Source: Clostridium thermosuccinogenes
GTDB taxonomy: Bacteria; Bacillota; Clostridia; Acetivibrionales; DSM-5807
Assembly (NCBI RefSeq): GCF_002896855.1
Contig: NZ_CP021850.1
Coordinates: forward strand, 459,665 to 523,664
Length of the DNA stretch: 64,000 bases
Direction: 5' to 3'
Every line of letters starts with the position of its first letter. The first letter of the stretch is position 1. Under the pieces are notes generated by a model, which worked only from the letters and a program-made list of their open reading frames with translations, was not told the origin of the DNA and searched no databases. Shown here piece by piece: positions 33,662 through 42,958 of the stretch. Position numbers and translations under genes: made by a program.

Positions 33662-35068
33662 CTAATCATGGCGGCTCCGATGACGATATTGACCATCGGA
33701 TACATAAATAATCAGCTTGCCATCCTCAAATTTAATGAAGGGATTGACGGCTGTTTTTATGCTGTCTTCCTTGTCTTTAATAAAATACCCGGTTTTGAAT
33801 ACTGAAAGAAGTATACCCACCAGACTCATATTTATTAACAGATAAGAGCTGCTTTGTGAGATCAATGGCAAAGAAAGAGGCCCAAAAAGTTGAAATCCCA
33901 AATTTACCGATATGTAAAATATGGTCTGGATTGCAAAAGTTAAGGTTATCGCTGTCGAGACCAGCTGGGCAAGCACGCTTTTCTGTTTTAGACAGAGCAT
34001 AAATGTACGGACAATAAACAATATTAAAAGCGCTGCAGTAATGAAAAAGACCAGCCATCCGAATCTATGAATTATGTATGTGATCAGCAGATCGCTATTT
34101 ATGCCTGGTAGAATCTGAGGTGCGGATACTCCCTGGAAATACTCAGGCACATTGCCTTGTCCTATGAATTGGGCACCCGATAATAGCTGCCTTATTATGG
34201 CACCGGTGTATCCTTTGCCGTGAGGGTCGATGGATGGATTTATAGCAAGGGCAATTCTTTCTGATAAAATACCGCTGGCAAATATCGCTGCCAGAACCCC
34301 TATCACCGGCAGGTAAACGAGCAATAAAGCATAGAGCTTTTTCACACCGAACCAGCCTTTTGATATGGCTATAGTAAGCACAATAAGGCAGGAGAGAGTG
34401 AGAAGTACGCATGAAGAAGTGCTCGGGATAACCATGGATATAATAAAGGATACTGCGAAAAGTATCCCACAGCCAATAATCCCGGTATAGCCCCTGTTTC
34501 TCATGCTATAAACAACTCCTGCAAACAAGGTTGGAAACAATAAAAGCAAATAGGAGGCATATCTGTATCTTCCCAGGGCAGGCTTTGACAGGCCAATCAA
34601 AAATACGATTACCACTGCTAACAAAAGAAAAACCGTTTTTGGATGTTTCCCGAGAACAGTAAAATCCATATGGTAAAACAGAACCATCAAGCCTAGCCCC
34701 ACAAGGGTAAAAAATAATTGCTTATTGAACAACTCTATGCCGTTTAATTCCTGAGGGGAGGTAAAAGATCTTATAACAGTTCCTGTAATAAGCAGCAAGG
34801 CCGTTAATGCGATGATCGACCATTCGGGTTTCGGTCTATGTGTGCGGTCAAGCTCCGTACCCACTATTACCGGGTCGCCCATCTGCTCAAGGGCCTTTAT
34901 TGTTGCAACTTCCTCATCAATGCCTTGAGCCTTATAAGCTTCTTTCTGATCGATAATATGATTTTCGATTTCCTCCCAGATATCGGCATGAATTTTCTTG
35001 CACCGTATCTGACTGCAAACTGTTTCTAAATATTGCTGTACTTTAATATGACGTTGCAAGCCCTGCAC
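33662..35068 (-). CDS. FtsW/RodA/SpoVE-like protein with N-terminal permease-prefix domain
   Basis: 468 residues. The first 75 form a soluble helical domain of the permease-prefix/HAAS kind ('YLETVCSQIRCKKIHADIWEEIENHIIDQKEAYKAQGIDEEVATIKALEQMGDPV'), which usually accompanies PadR regulators. About ten membrane segments follow with SEDS features: 'KPALGRYRYASYL', 'PEYFQGVSAPQILPGINSDLLITYIIHRFGW' and 'LPLISQSSSYLLINMSLVGILLSV'. SEDS proteins polymerise peptidoglycan glycan strands. It overlaps the PadR gene upstream by 26 bases on the same strand. The combination suggests wall synthesis switched on by an envelope signal (inference). Confidence 0.8.
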   Translation of the reverse strand: MQGLQRHIKVQQYLETVCSQIRCKKIHADIWEEIENHIIDQKEAYKAQGIDEEVATIKALEQMGDPVIVGTELDRTHRPKPEWSIIALTALLLITGTVIRSFTSPQELNGIELFNKQLFFTLVGLGLMVLFYHMDFTVLGKHPKTVFLLLAVVIVFLIGLSKPALGRYRYASYLLLLFPTLFAGVVYSMRNRGYTGIIGCGILFAVSFIISMVIPSTSSCVLLTLSCLIVLTIAISKGWFGVKKLYALLLVYLPVIGVLAAIFASGILSERIALAINPSIDPHGKGYTGAIIRQLLSGAQFIGQGNVPEYFQGVSAPQILPGINSDLLITYIIHRFGWLVFFITAALLILFIVRTFMLCLKQKSVLAQLVSTAITLTFAIQTIFYISVNLGFQLFGPLSLPLISQSSSYLLINMSLVGILLSVFKTGYFIKDKEDSIKTAVNPFIKFEDGKLIIYVSDGQYRHRSRHD

Positions 35069-35393
35069 CTCCTTGCAATACGTGATTTACAGCAGTGAAA
35101 TAATTTTGCCATTCGGCTTTCTTGTCAGCCAGCAGTTTCCTGCCCTTTTTTGTTATGCTGTAGTACTTCCGCATTCTGGCGCCGTCGGCATTTTTATCAT
35201 AGGAAGTAACCATTCCCTGCTGTTCAAGACTGTGAAGTAAAGGATAAAGTGTGCCGGCTTTAAGGTTAAAGGTATCATTGGATCTCTTTGACAGCTCTTC
35301 AATCATCTGATATCCATACATATCCCTGTCTTCCAGCAGCCTGAGTATAAGCATTGTTGTACTGCCACTTAACAAGGTTTTATCAATTGGCAT
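35043..35393 (-). CDS. PadR-family regulator
   Basis: 116 residues with the PadR winged helix: 'STTMLILRLLEDRDMYGYQMIEELSKRSNDTFNLKAGTLYPLLHSLEQQGMV', then 'RKYYSITKKGRKLL'. It is of the short subfamily without long C-terminal helices. It is co-translated with the FtsW-like gene. An AT-rich inverted repeat just upstream (35414-35460) is its likely operator, so the operon should be self-repressed. Confidence 0.88.
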   Translation of the reverse strand: MPIDKTLLSGSTTMLILRLLEDRDMYGYQMIEELSKRSNDTFNLKAGTLYPLLHSLEQQGMVTSYDKNADGARMRKYYSITKKGRKLLADKKAEWQNYFTAVNHVLQGGAGLATSY

Positions 35394-35413
35394 GGAATTG
35401 TCACCCTTCCTTT

Positions 35414-35460
35414 CATATATAGATGATCTATATATAGGATATATCGATCATCTATATATG
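35414..35460. promoter_or_regulatory. Operator of the PadR/FtsW-like operon
   Basis: CATATATAGATGATC (35414-35428) and its exact complement GATCATCTATATATG (35446-35460) are separated by 17 bases. The centre (TATATATAGGATATATC) has -10-like runs on the reverse strand. It lies 20 bases in front of the PadR start. Confidence 0.7.
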
Positions 35461-36384
35461 TCAAGAGATAATATTCCGAGTTTTACCTTTTCCCACGAGG
35501 TTTACAAGGAAGGGGCTTCCCAATCCAGGCAGGGTATGGCTTTTCTCTACGCATCAATAAGTCGAAATATTGCCTAGCTACCGGTGTAGTAAGGTTGGGC
35601 CTTAGAGAATGATTGCAGCTTAATACCGGAATAGCTTAATGCTGGAGTAAGTTGAGAAGGGGCCAGAGCAAGAAAGCTGCATACAGGAGTTCTAAGGGTA
35701 AATGTCAGCAGTAAACTCACTAAGGTACTGAATATAAAGGCATGAAAATCTAAAGGGCTGAAAATGGCATAAAAAATGTGATTCGGGTTTCACCGCTCCG
35801 ATAGAGATAAATGCAGGTATTTCTCGCTGTTTGTCAAATGAGATGTCAGATGTGTTATTATTCCTTCCACTTATATTATATCATAAGTAAAATTTTTTTT
35901 ATAGACTTATCATTTACATTTTATACCTGTATGATATAAGAAGCGCATCTATTTGGAATTATGCATTATTTCATCAGCGAAAAGGGTAACTTAATTTTGC
36001 TTTGCTATTTAATTACTTAAAAAATTGCTGGAAGACTAAATTTCCCCGAAATGCGGCAAATTGGCCCAATAATTGATCAACCATGTTCTTGCGGCAACAA
36101 AAGGCCGGTTTAAGCGTCACTGGGGAAGATGAAGCAGGCTTAAAGTCGTTGTTTTCCAGTATAGCAACATAGTACTAATAAACATACTAAACTCATTCCA
36201 AGGATTATGCCCTGACACAAAGCAAATAAGTTATGTATATTCAACTGTGCTGCTTTGGAGTATCTGACGTCATTGTAAAGCATATATGTTTGTATATGAC
36301 CGTAAGGATTTCAAAAGGATAATAAAAAATCATGTAAGCTGAGTTTATTAAAAAACCCAGATAAAGTTTAATGGAGGGATGAAA
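35461..36384. other. 924-bp region with no gene seen
   Basis: Only short frames without domain or start signal occur. The part around 35870-35945 is very AT-rich with several ATGATATAAG-like words that may be promoter elements. ATGGAGGG at 36371-36378 is the ribosome binding site of the helicase gene. Confidence 0.45.
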
Positions 36385-38610
36385 ATGCATCCGGATTGGG
36401 AAAAAGAAGTTGAGAGGCTTGAATATGTAAAACAGGTAATTTTAGATGTATTGAACGTGAAGATCAGCAAGAGCGCTGAGTATTCCAAAGAGATGAGGGC
36501 TATAAATAAAGAGATGTGGGAGGAAACAGGGGCTCTTAACGGACAAAATTCGATTTTAAAGATTCCTTCTTTCCTGCAGGACATAAATTTCTTGAAACGA
36601 AATATTGCGGACTCGGCTAGAAACGAAAAGGAAATTAAAATGCTTGAGAGGCAGCTCGTTTCACCATACTTTTGCAGGATTGACTTCAAAGAAGATGGCG
36701 AATGTGCAGAAAGCTTCTATATTGGCATCTATGGATTGCGTGATATTAATAATGATGAAATATTGATTTATGACTGGCGGGCACCGATCAGCAACATGTT
36801 TTATGACTTTGAGCCTGGTCCGGCTTCATATGAATGCCCTGCAGGATTAATCGAGGGAGAGCTCCTTCTTAAGCGGCAGTACAGAATTGATAGAGGTACT
36901 CTTTTATGGATGTTTGATACCAATGTCGCTATAGAGGATAAGATTTTACAGGATATTTTGGCCGGAAGTACGGATGGCAGGATGAAAACCATTGTCAGCA
37001 CAATACAGAGGGAACAGAACCGGGCAATCAGGTATGGAAGCAAACGGGTACTCGCGGTCCAGGGAGCTGCCGGAAGCGGAAAAACTTCAATAGCGCTGCA
37101 TAGGGCTGCATACTTGCTTTATCGTGACCGTAAAACTATTAAGGCCGAGAATATCAGATTATATACCCCAAGTGGTATTTTTGCCGAATATATTTCCGAT
37201 GTTTTGCCTGAGCTGGGTGAGGATGATATTCCATGCAATACGTTAACCGGGCTTGTTCAAAGCACTCTGGGAGATTCGTTTAAAAAATATGAGACATATA
37301 CGGAAATGATGGAATGGCAGCTTTCACAGAAATCCATCGATGAGAAAAGCGGCCAATTGGAGTCAATGGGCTTTAAAGCTTCAGAAATATTTACAGCCAT
37401 GCTGGAGAAGTATGCTGCGGTTTTTGAGAGCAAAATGATACACTTTGAAGATATTGCTATAGGTGATGCTATTATTGCTTCCAGGGACGAGCTGGCGGAT
37501 CTTTTTTATAATAGCTTCAGCTACATGCCTGTTGCCAAAAGGCTTTCCCGCATAGAAACATATGTGATGACACGCATCAATGAATATATGAAGCAGAGAA
37601 AAAAAGAAAAGATTGATGAGTTTGCCAATTCAGAAGAATATATGGACGAAAGTGAGATCAAAGCCAGAAGCCGTATTGCTGTAAAAAGAGAATCGGAAAC
37701 AGCAATAGAAAAAGTGAAAAACATGATCTCTATTGACATAGTCAGGCTATATCAAAGATTATTTAAAGATGATGAGATTTGGAGACTATGCGGAGGGCCA
37801 TCCTCTGAGAAAATACGCAAAAGAACTGTAGAAGCCTTGGATAACGCTATCCTTTTATATGAGGATCAATCGCCAATACTTTATCTCATGGCACTTCTTG
37901 GGATGCTGGATGCAGATAAGGATGCGAAGCATGTAATGATAGATGAGGCCCAGGATTATTCGTATATAACATATAAGCTATTCTCAAGGTTTTACCCTAA
38001 TTGTGGAATCACACTTTTGGGTGATGCCAGCCAGAATATAAATTCTGCCTTCGGCATAGGAAACCTGAAATTGGCAGGGGAACTCCTTGACCCGGACAGC
38101 TTGGAGTATACCGAACTTAGCAAGTGCTACCGCTCTACAATTGAGATAATGGAGTTTGCCTCGCAGATACTGCCTACAAAGGCAATACCCTATGGAAGGC
38201 ATGGTAAGAAGCCTGAGGTAATGACTTCGCCGACGGTTGACGGTGTGTGCGGTTTGGTCACGGATTGCATAGGCAATGCAAAAAAAGATGGTTACAGCTC
38301 TATCGCCATTATCTGCCGTAATCTAGGCAGTTGCCAGCGAGTATATAGACATCTAAAAACGATTATGCCTGTTCATATCATAGAGAATGAAAATGATCAG
38401 ATAGAAAAAGGCGTCGTCGTGATACCTTCTTATCTTGCCAAAGGGCTTGAATTTGACGTTGCTGTCGCAGTGATCCTGTCGGAGGACGAATACTTGCATG
38501 AGGAAAACCAGCTTTTTTACACCGTTTGCACCAGGGCTCTCCATAGGCTGGATGTCTGCTCTATAGATGGAGCTGGAATCTTAAAAAAGATAGAATCCAA
38601 ACATGATTGA
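36385..38610 (+). CDS. HelD-like superfamily 1 helicase
   Basis: 741 residues. The N-terminal 120 residues form the coiled-coil arm and the barrel start ('FLKRNIADSARNEKEIKMLERQLVSPYFCRIDFKED', 'IGIYGLRD...ILIYDWRAPISNMFYD') of HelD. Walker A is 'GAAGSGKT' at 227-234, 'DEAQDYSYITYKLF' is motif II and 'LLGDASQNINS' motif III; the last part 'VVVIPSYLAKGLEFDVAVAV' and 'YTVCTRALHRLDV' are motifs V and VI. HelD removes stalled or inactive RNA polymerase from DNA. GGAGGG six bases ahead of ATG 36385 makes that the likelier start than ATG 36379. A relative of HelD in some Actinobacteria gives rifampicin resistance; nothing here shows that role. Confidence 0.85.
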   Translation: MHPDWEKEVERLEYVKQVILDVLNVKISKSAEYSKEMRAINKEMWEETGALNGQNSILKIPSFLQDINFLKRNIADSARNEKEIKMLERQLVSPYFCRIDFKEDGECAESFYIGIYGLRDINNDEILIYDWRAPISNMFYDFEPGPASYECPAGLIEGELLLKRQYRIDRGTLLWMFDTNVAIEDKILQDILAGSTDGRMKTIVSTIQREQNRAIRYGSKRVLAVQGAAGSGKTSIALHRAAYLLYRDRKTIKAENIRLYTPSGIFAEYISDVLPELGEDDIPCNTLTGLVQSTLGDSFKKYETYTEMMEWQLSQKSIDEKSGQLESMGFKASEIFTAMLEKYAAVFESKMIHFEDIAIGDAIIASRDELADLFYNSFSYMPVAKRLSRIETYVMTRINEYMKQRKKEKIDEFANSEEYMDESEIKARSRIAVKRESETAIEKVKNMISIDIVRLYQRLFKDDEIWRLCGGPSSEKIRKRTVEALDNAILLYEDQSPILYLMALLGMLDADKDAKHVMIDEAQDYSYITYKLFSRFYPNCGITLLGDASQNINSAFGIGNLKLAGELLDPDSLEYTELSKCYRSTIEIMEFASQILPTKAIPYGRHGKKPEVMTSPTVDGVCGLVTDCIGNAKKDGYSSIAIICRNLGSCQRVYRHLKTIMPVHIIENENDQIEKGVVVIPSYLAKGLEFDVAVAVILSEDEYLHEENQLFYTVCTRALHRLDVCSIDGAGILKKIESKHD

Positions 38611-38963
38611 TGTCGTTTACTGGATGCTTTATGAATTAAGGAACCAAATATCTACTATAAATATAGATGCTTATAGTGCAGTGTAGTCTAAATTGTTAAG
38701 GTCAATTGAAAAGGTAATTTCCACTTTGCAAAAGTAAATTCCATGGATGCTGTTATCATTGAGAAAAATAGTAATTCAGCGGGTTTTGGATTAGTTTATT
38801 TAGGCAAATTTTTAATGCTTTTCAGTCAATAATAGGTTAAAATATGAAGTAGAGGAACAAAGCCAGCCCTTTTTTGGGTATATCAAACTAGAGGTGTGAA
38901 GATTAACTAACTTTTTGCAAGAGTAATTTCCACCCTGTTTGTAAATGCTTATAGAGTTGTGGC

Positions 38964-40316
38964 TGGTGGTGCCTCTGGTTATTTAATATTTATTTCTTAA
39001 GAAGGGATGAATGCAGGGTGACATTATCTGTCGGGATGAGTTCTACATTCATCCTTCTTAATATTTCTTCCCCGTAGAGCAATCCAAAAGCCCAATAAGG
39101 GGTTTTATCCCCGAGATTCAGTCGACTGTACGAGTTGATATGGTTCATCATAAGAGTTATGTCCCGCTGAGTAAACTCATCAAGAGAAGTACCCTTTGGG
39201 ATAATGCGTCTAATCAAAGCATGGTTGTTTTCTGCTGCGCCTTTCTGGTAAGGAGCCAGCGGATTACAGTAGAATACACAGGTTCTGCGTTGCCCATGTG
39301 AATCGAATTCAATAGCGGACGGATTCGAGAACTCACTGCCGTTGTCACAAAGTAATACCGGGAACAATTTGCGGAAGGTATCCGGGCCTAGTTCCAGGTA
39401 AAGCTGATCAAAGATATCAATGACAGATTGGGAGGTATTAGCATCTCTAATGAATGCGAGCATGAGCTGTGGGACAGTAAAATGCAGTGTCAGCAGGACT
39501 TTGCCGCCTATTCTTCCTATTACCGTGTCCATTTCCACTACGGGAAGGTCCGGATGCTCTTGCATAAATTTAAGAAAGTCTTGATAAGTTCGGCCTATTC
39601 GGCATTTTTTATCCACTTTGAACTGGTCTTTTCCCTTTTTACGTCTGCCCATACGTACAACTCTTGGCATATCGATATTTTTTGCTGTAAAGATACCCTT
39701 GTCCACATAGTTGTAGAGTGTGCGTTCATCGAGCATGATTTCATCAGCATGGTTAATGCATATATGGTGGAGTGACTGGCCTTTAATTAGCAGCGGGCTA
39801 ATAATGGAATCCAATCTTATCGCTTCTTCTTCAGTGATTTGTAAACCCTGACGGCACTCAGAGCGTACTGTCTCGTATTCTCTTTGTGCATGTGTTGCAG
39901 AATAAATCCTCTTCTCTAATGTACAAGACTGTTTGTCTTCACAACCATTACAAACATAGGGCGGCTTCGAAAGCTTGGGACAAATTTCCTGTTGATACTC
40001 ATGACATAGTGATGAACACATGCGAGACTTGCAAGCGCGACAATAACGGCTACAACGCAAACTGCCGCAAAGATGCTTAACAGGGCAACCAATACGATGT
40101 TTACAATCATTGAACACTCTTCCATAACAGCCGGTTTTCCTAAATTGGATATGGTTCTTCACTTCCTTGGATATCGTGGTTGGGTCCTTTCCAAGCTCGC
40201 GTGCTATGCTTTTGAATGATTTCCTGCTGATTAACCTTTGTTCAATTATATTTCTTTCTTCCTGACTCAAATGTTTAAAGCCACGCATATATGTACCCCC
40301 TTCAGAGGCACCACCA
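38964..40316 (-). mobile_element. IS30-family element core
   Basis: TGGTGGTGCCTCTG at 38964-38977 and CAGAGGCACCACCA at 40303-40316 are exact 14-bp inverted repeats that closely frame the transposase gene, giving a 1353-bp element. No target duplication directly flanks these repeats. Confidence 0.65.
38990..40288 (-). CDS. IS30-family transposase
   Basis: 432 residues. The N-terminal helix-turn-helix is 'KHLSQEERNIIEQRLISRKSFKSIARELGKDPTTISKEVKNH', the standard IS30 opening. A cysteine-rich central section (about residues 50-115) follows. The DDE core has 'VVEMDTVIGRIGGKVLLTLHF' (first Asp), 'FPVLLCDNGSEFSNP' (second Asp) and 'YQKGAAENNHALIRRIIPKGTSL' (Glu), the exact IS30 pattern. It appears intact and lies on the strand opposite to the trp operon. 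Confidence 0.92.
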   Translation of the reverse strand: MRGFKHLSQEERNIIEQRLISRKSFKSIARELGKDPTTISKEVKNHIQFRKTGCYGRVFNDCKHRIGCPVKHLCGSLRCSRYCRACKSRMCSSLCHEYQQEICPKLSKPPYVCNGCEDKQSCTLEKRIYSATHAQREYETVRSECRQGLQITEEEAIRLDSIISPLLIKGQSLHHICINHADEIMLDERTLYNYVDKGIFTAKNIDMPRVVRMGRRKKGKDQFKVDKKCRIGRTYQDFLKFMQEHPDLPVVEMDTVIGRIGGKVLLTLHFTVPQLMLAFIRDANTSQSVIDIFDQLYLELGPDTFRKLFPVLLCDNGSEFSNPSAIEFDSHGQRRTCVFYCNPLAPYQKGAAENNHALIRRIIPKGTSLDEFTQRDITLMMNHINSYSRLNLGDKTPYWAFGLLYGEEILRRMNVELIPTDNVTLHSSLLKK

Positions 40317-40526
40317 TATATATCATAGCTTTTTGAGAGACAATATTCCAGCTTTCACAAGAAAATAGGAACAGTGTGATCTTTGCAAAAGTAACTTCCA
40401 CCTTTCTCATTTCTAGCGATTTGCAAAACTAAATTCCACTGTCTATGAATTTGGGGTGGAAATAACTTTTTCAATTAAACTCTAAATTGTTAAATTTAGA
40501 CATGTCATATTTATTAAAAACTATTA

Positions 40527-40555
40527 TTGACAGCGAAGATAAACAATGGTATAAT
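40527..40555 (+). promoter_or_regulatory. trp operon promoter
   Basis: TTGACA at 40527-40532, 17 bases, TATAAT at 40550-40555: a perfect sigma-A consensus. It begins 34 bases after the right duplication of the IS unit, so the insertion just missed it. Confidence 0.85.
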
Positions 40556-40562
40556 CTGCCTA

Positions 40563-40842
40563 AATCTTTTATCTGAATAAACCGAAGAGCAAGAGAAGTA
40601 AGAATTGGTTGCTTGTACAAAGAGAGCCGCCGGTGGTGAGAATGCGGTTACAAGGCCATTCCGAATGGGCTTGCGAGGGAAGCCCGAAATCGAAAGAGAG
40701 TAGGCGCTTACGGGGGTCCTACCCGTTATCAGGAGGATGCATATGATGGTATGCAAAAGGAGTGGGCGTTAGTATGCGCCAACTTGGGTGGCACCGCAGA
40801 AGCATAAGCTTTTGTCCCTATTTTGGGACGAAAGCTTTTTTT
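40563..40842 (+). ncRNA. Tryptophan T-box leader
   Basis: The stem I apical part AGAGAGCCGCCGGTGGTGAG is followed on the 3' side by the specifier loop CCGAATGGGC, where TGG (40666-40668) is the Trp codon. The T-box core ACTTGGGTGGCACCGC lies at 40782-40797, with TGGC (40789-40792) to pair with the tRNA acceptor end. The terminator AAGCTTTTGTCCC / GGGACGAAAGCTT with T7 is at 40806-40842. Uncharged tRNA-Trp should favour the antiterminator and switch on trpEGDCFBA. Confidence 0.92.
40806..40842 (+). terminator. T-box terminator
   Basis: 13-bp stem 40806-40818 with 40825-40837 and a T-run to 40842; mutually exclusive with the T-box antiterminator. Confidence 0.88.
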
Positions 40843-40919
40843 ATTACATTTGTAATTGCTGTGTCGTTCTATGAGAAAAGAGCTTGTTAAATCCAAATTA
40901 AGAAAACGAGGTGATGTAG

Positions 40920-42377
40920 ATGTTAACTCCCAAATATGACGAAATTGAGCAGATGGCAAAAGATTACGGTGTTATTCCGGTCTGCAGGGAAATCTATGCT
41001 GATATTACAACTCCCATTGCACTTCTTAGAAAAATATCCCGGATAAGCGACAGGTACTATCTCTTAGAGAGCATTGAAGGCGGTGAAAAATGGGGAAGAT
41101 ACTCATTTCTGGGCTATAACCCGATTGCCCGCGTTACCTGCAAAAACGGAGAAATAACCATTGAGGACGGCGAGAAGAAAATTGTGCGCTCACCAAAGCC
41201 TTTTGACGTGCTGAGGGAATACCTCTCAAAATACAAAGCGCCGGAGCTGGAAGATATTCCGCCTTTTGCAGGAGGGTTTGTGGGATATTTCGCCTATGGC
41301 ATGATCGGATACGCAGAACCGGTTTTGAAGCTGAGAAGCAGCGAGTTCAATGATTTTGACCTTATGCTGTTTGACAAGGTGATCGCTTACGACCATCTGA
41401 AGCAGAAGATCAAGATTGTTGTAAACATGCGGACCGATAATGTAAAGGAAAACTACAAAAAAGCCATCGCCGATATCGAGAATATCGTCCGTATGATAGC
41501 AGAGCCGGTTTTACCGCCTGCCGGCAGTACAGATGTCAAACCCCATTTTGTTTGTAATGTGACCAAAGAAGAATACTGCAATATGGTTTTGAAAACAAAG
41601 GAGTATATAAAAAACGGAGATATTTTTCAGGCCGTAATCTCCAGGCGGTTTGAAGCGGAATACGAAGACAGCCTCATCAATGCCTACCGCGTGCTTAGAA
41701 CTACAAATCCGTCTCCATACATGGTGTATATGCAAAATGATGATGTACAGTTGATATGCGCATCTCCCGAAACCTTGGTAAGGCTTCAGCATGGGACGCT
41801 TTCAACCTTTCCGATAGCCGGATCCAGACCCCGGGGAAAGAACAGGGAAGAGGACGAGGCATTGGAAAGGGAGCTGCTTAAGGATGAGAAGGAGCTGGCT
41901 GAACACAATATGCTGGTGGACCTTGCCCGGAATGACATCGGGAAGATATCCAGGTTTTCCAGTGTGCACGTCACCAGTTATAAGAAGATTCAGCGCTATT
42001 CAAGGATCATGCACATCACCTCCGAAGTGGAAGGTACTATTGAAGAGGGAAAGGACGCCTTAGACGCCATAGAGGCACTCCTTCCGGCAGGAACTTTGTC
42101 CGGGGCGCCCAAAATCCGCGCATGTGAGATCATAGAAGAGCTGGAAAAGGAGCCGAGAGGGATTTATGGCGGAGCTATAGGTTATATAGGCTTCACAGGC
42201 AATATGGACGTTTGCATTGCAATACGTATGGCTGTAAAGAAAAACGGCAGGGTATATGTTCAGGCCGGGGGAGGCATAGTGGCGGACAGTATCCCCGAAA
42301 AAGAGTATGAAGAATCAAAGAATAAGGCAAAGGCCATAATGGAAGCTATTGTAGCAGCAAGGGAGGTGGATGGTTGA
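40920..42377 (+). CDS. trpE: Anthranilate synthase component I
   Basis: 485 residues, full length. It makes anthranilate from chorismate with TrpG-supplied ammonia. The N-terminal 'YYLLESIEGGEKWGRYSFLGY' contains the LLES motif that binds feedback tryptophan, so the enzyme should be product-inhibited. The chorismate-binding core is clear: 'IAGSRPRGKNREED', 'EHNMLVDLARNDIGKIS', 'LPAGTLSGAPKIRACEIIEELE' and 'RGIYGGAIGYIG'. It is the first gene behind the T-box. GAGGTGATGTAG precedes the ATG. The stop shares one base with the trpG start. Confidence 0.96.
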   Translation: MLTPKYDEIEQMAKDYGVIPVCREIYADITTPIALLRKISRISDRYYLLESIEGGEKWGRYSFLGYNPIARVTCKNGEITIEDGEKKIVRSPKPFDVLREYLSKYKAPELEDIPPFAGGFVGYFAYGMIGYAEPVLKLRSSEFNDFDLMLFDKVIAYDHLKQKIKIVVNMRTDNVKENYKKAIADIENIVRMIAEPVLPPAGSTDVKPHFVCNVTKEEYCNMVLKTKEYIKNGDIFQAVISRRFEAEYEDSLINAYRVLRTTNPSPYMVYMQNDDVQLICASPETLVRLQHGTLSTFPIAGSRPRGKNREEDEALERELLKDEKELAEHNMLVDLARNDIGKISRFSSVHVTSYKKIQRYSRIMHITSEVEGTIEEGKDALDAIEALLPAGTLSGAPKIRACEIIEELEKEPRGIYGGAIGYIGFTGNMDVCIAIRMAVKKNGRVYVQAGGGIVADSIPEKEYEESKNKAKAIMEAIVAAREVDG

Positions 42378-42958
42378 TGATTTTACTAGTCGATAACTAT
42401 GACAGTTTTTCCTATAACCTGGTGCAGCTGGCAGGAGCATTCAGCAGTGATATACGTGTGATACGCAACGATGAAATGACGGTAGATCAGGTAAAAAATT
42501 TAAACCCTTCTCATATTATCATATCCCCCGGGCCGGGTTATCCGAAAAATGCCGGTATAAGTGAAGCGCTTATCTATCATATGAAAGGATTGGTACCTAT
42601 CCTCGGCATATGCTTAGGTCATCAGGCAATATGCGAGGTGTTCGGAGCTTCTGTTGTGCCGGCTAAGCGGTTGATGCACGGAAAGCAGAGCAGCATATAT
42701 ATTGCCAATGGCAGCAGGATATTCAGAGGGCTGCCTCCCATAATTCAAGCAGCCAGGTATCACTCCCTTGCGGCGCAAAAAACATCCCTTCCTGACGACC
42801 TACTGGTGATTGCAGAAGATGAGGAAGGGGAGATAATGGGCGTGAAGCACAGGAATTATGAGATATACGGGCTTCAGTTCCACCCGGAATCCATACTCAC
42901 GCCCCAGGGTGCTACAATAATGAGCAATTTTTTAGGGATAGGTGGTGAGGAAGGATGA
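42377..42958 (+). CDS. trpG: Anthranilate synthase component II (glutamine amidotransferase)
   Basis: 193 residues, class I glutamine amidotransferase that hydrolyses glutamine to feed ammonia to TrpE. The nucleophile elbow is 'ILGICLGHQAICEVFG' (Cys near residue 79), and the His-Glu pair lies in 'YGLQFHPESILTPQG'. 'SPGPGYP' is the oxyanion region. I use the ATG at 42377, which overlaps the trpE stop as TGATG and has GGGAGGTGG ahead of it. It is not fused to trpD. It could also serve PabB, since no separate pabA is seen here. Confidence 0.94.
   Translation: MILLVDNYDSFSYNLVQLAGAFSSDIRVIRNDEMTVDQVKNLNPSHIIISPGPGYPKNAGISEALIYHMKGLVPILGICLGHQAICEVFGASVVPAKRLMHGKQSSIYIANGSRIFRGLPPIIQAARYHSLAAQKTSLPDDLLVIAEDEEGEIMGVKHRNYEIYGLQFHPESILTPQGATIMSNFLGIGGEEG

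Larger units (their letters stand above)
38700..40480. mobile_element. Outer repeat-bounded unit carrying an IS30 element
   Basis: The unit is bounded by imperfect 25-bp inverted repeats whose shared core is AATTGAAAA(A/G)GT(A/T)ATTTCCAC. TCTAAATTGTTAA is directly repeated outside both ends (38687-38699 and 40481-40493), a 13-bp duplication. Four further copies of a TTTGCAAAAGTAAnTTCCA word lie inside at 38725, 38913, 40382 and 40420, all in the same orientation. These subterminal repeats are unusual for IS30 and recall IS21 ends, so the unit may be an older element whose middle was replaced by IS30. Confidence 0.6.
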
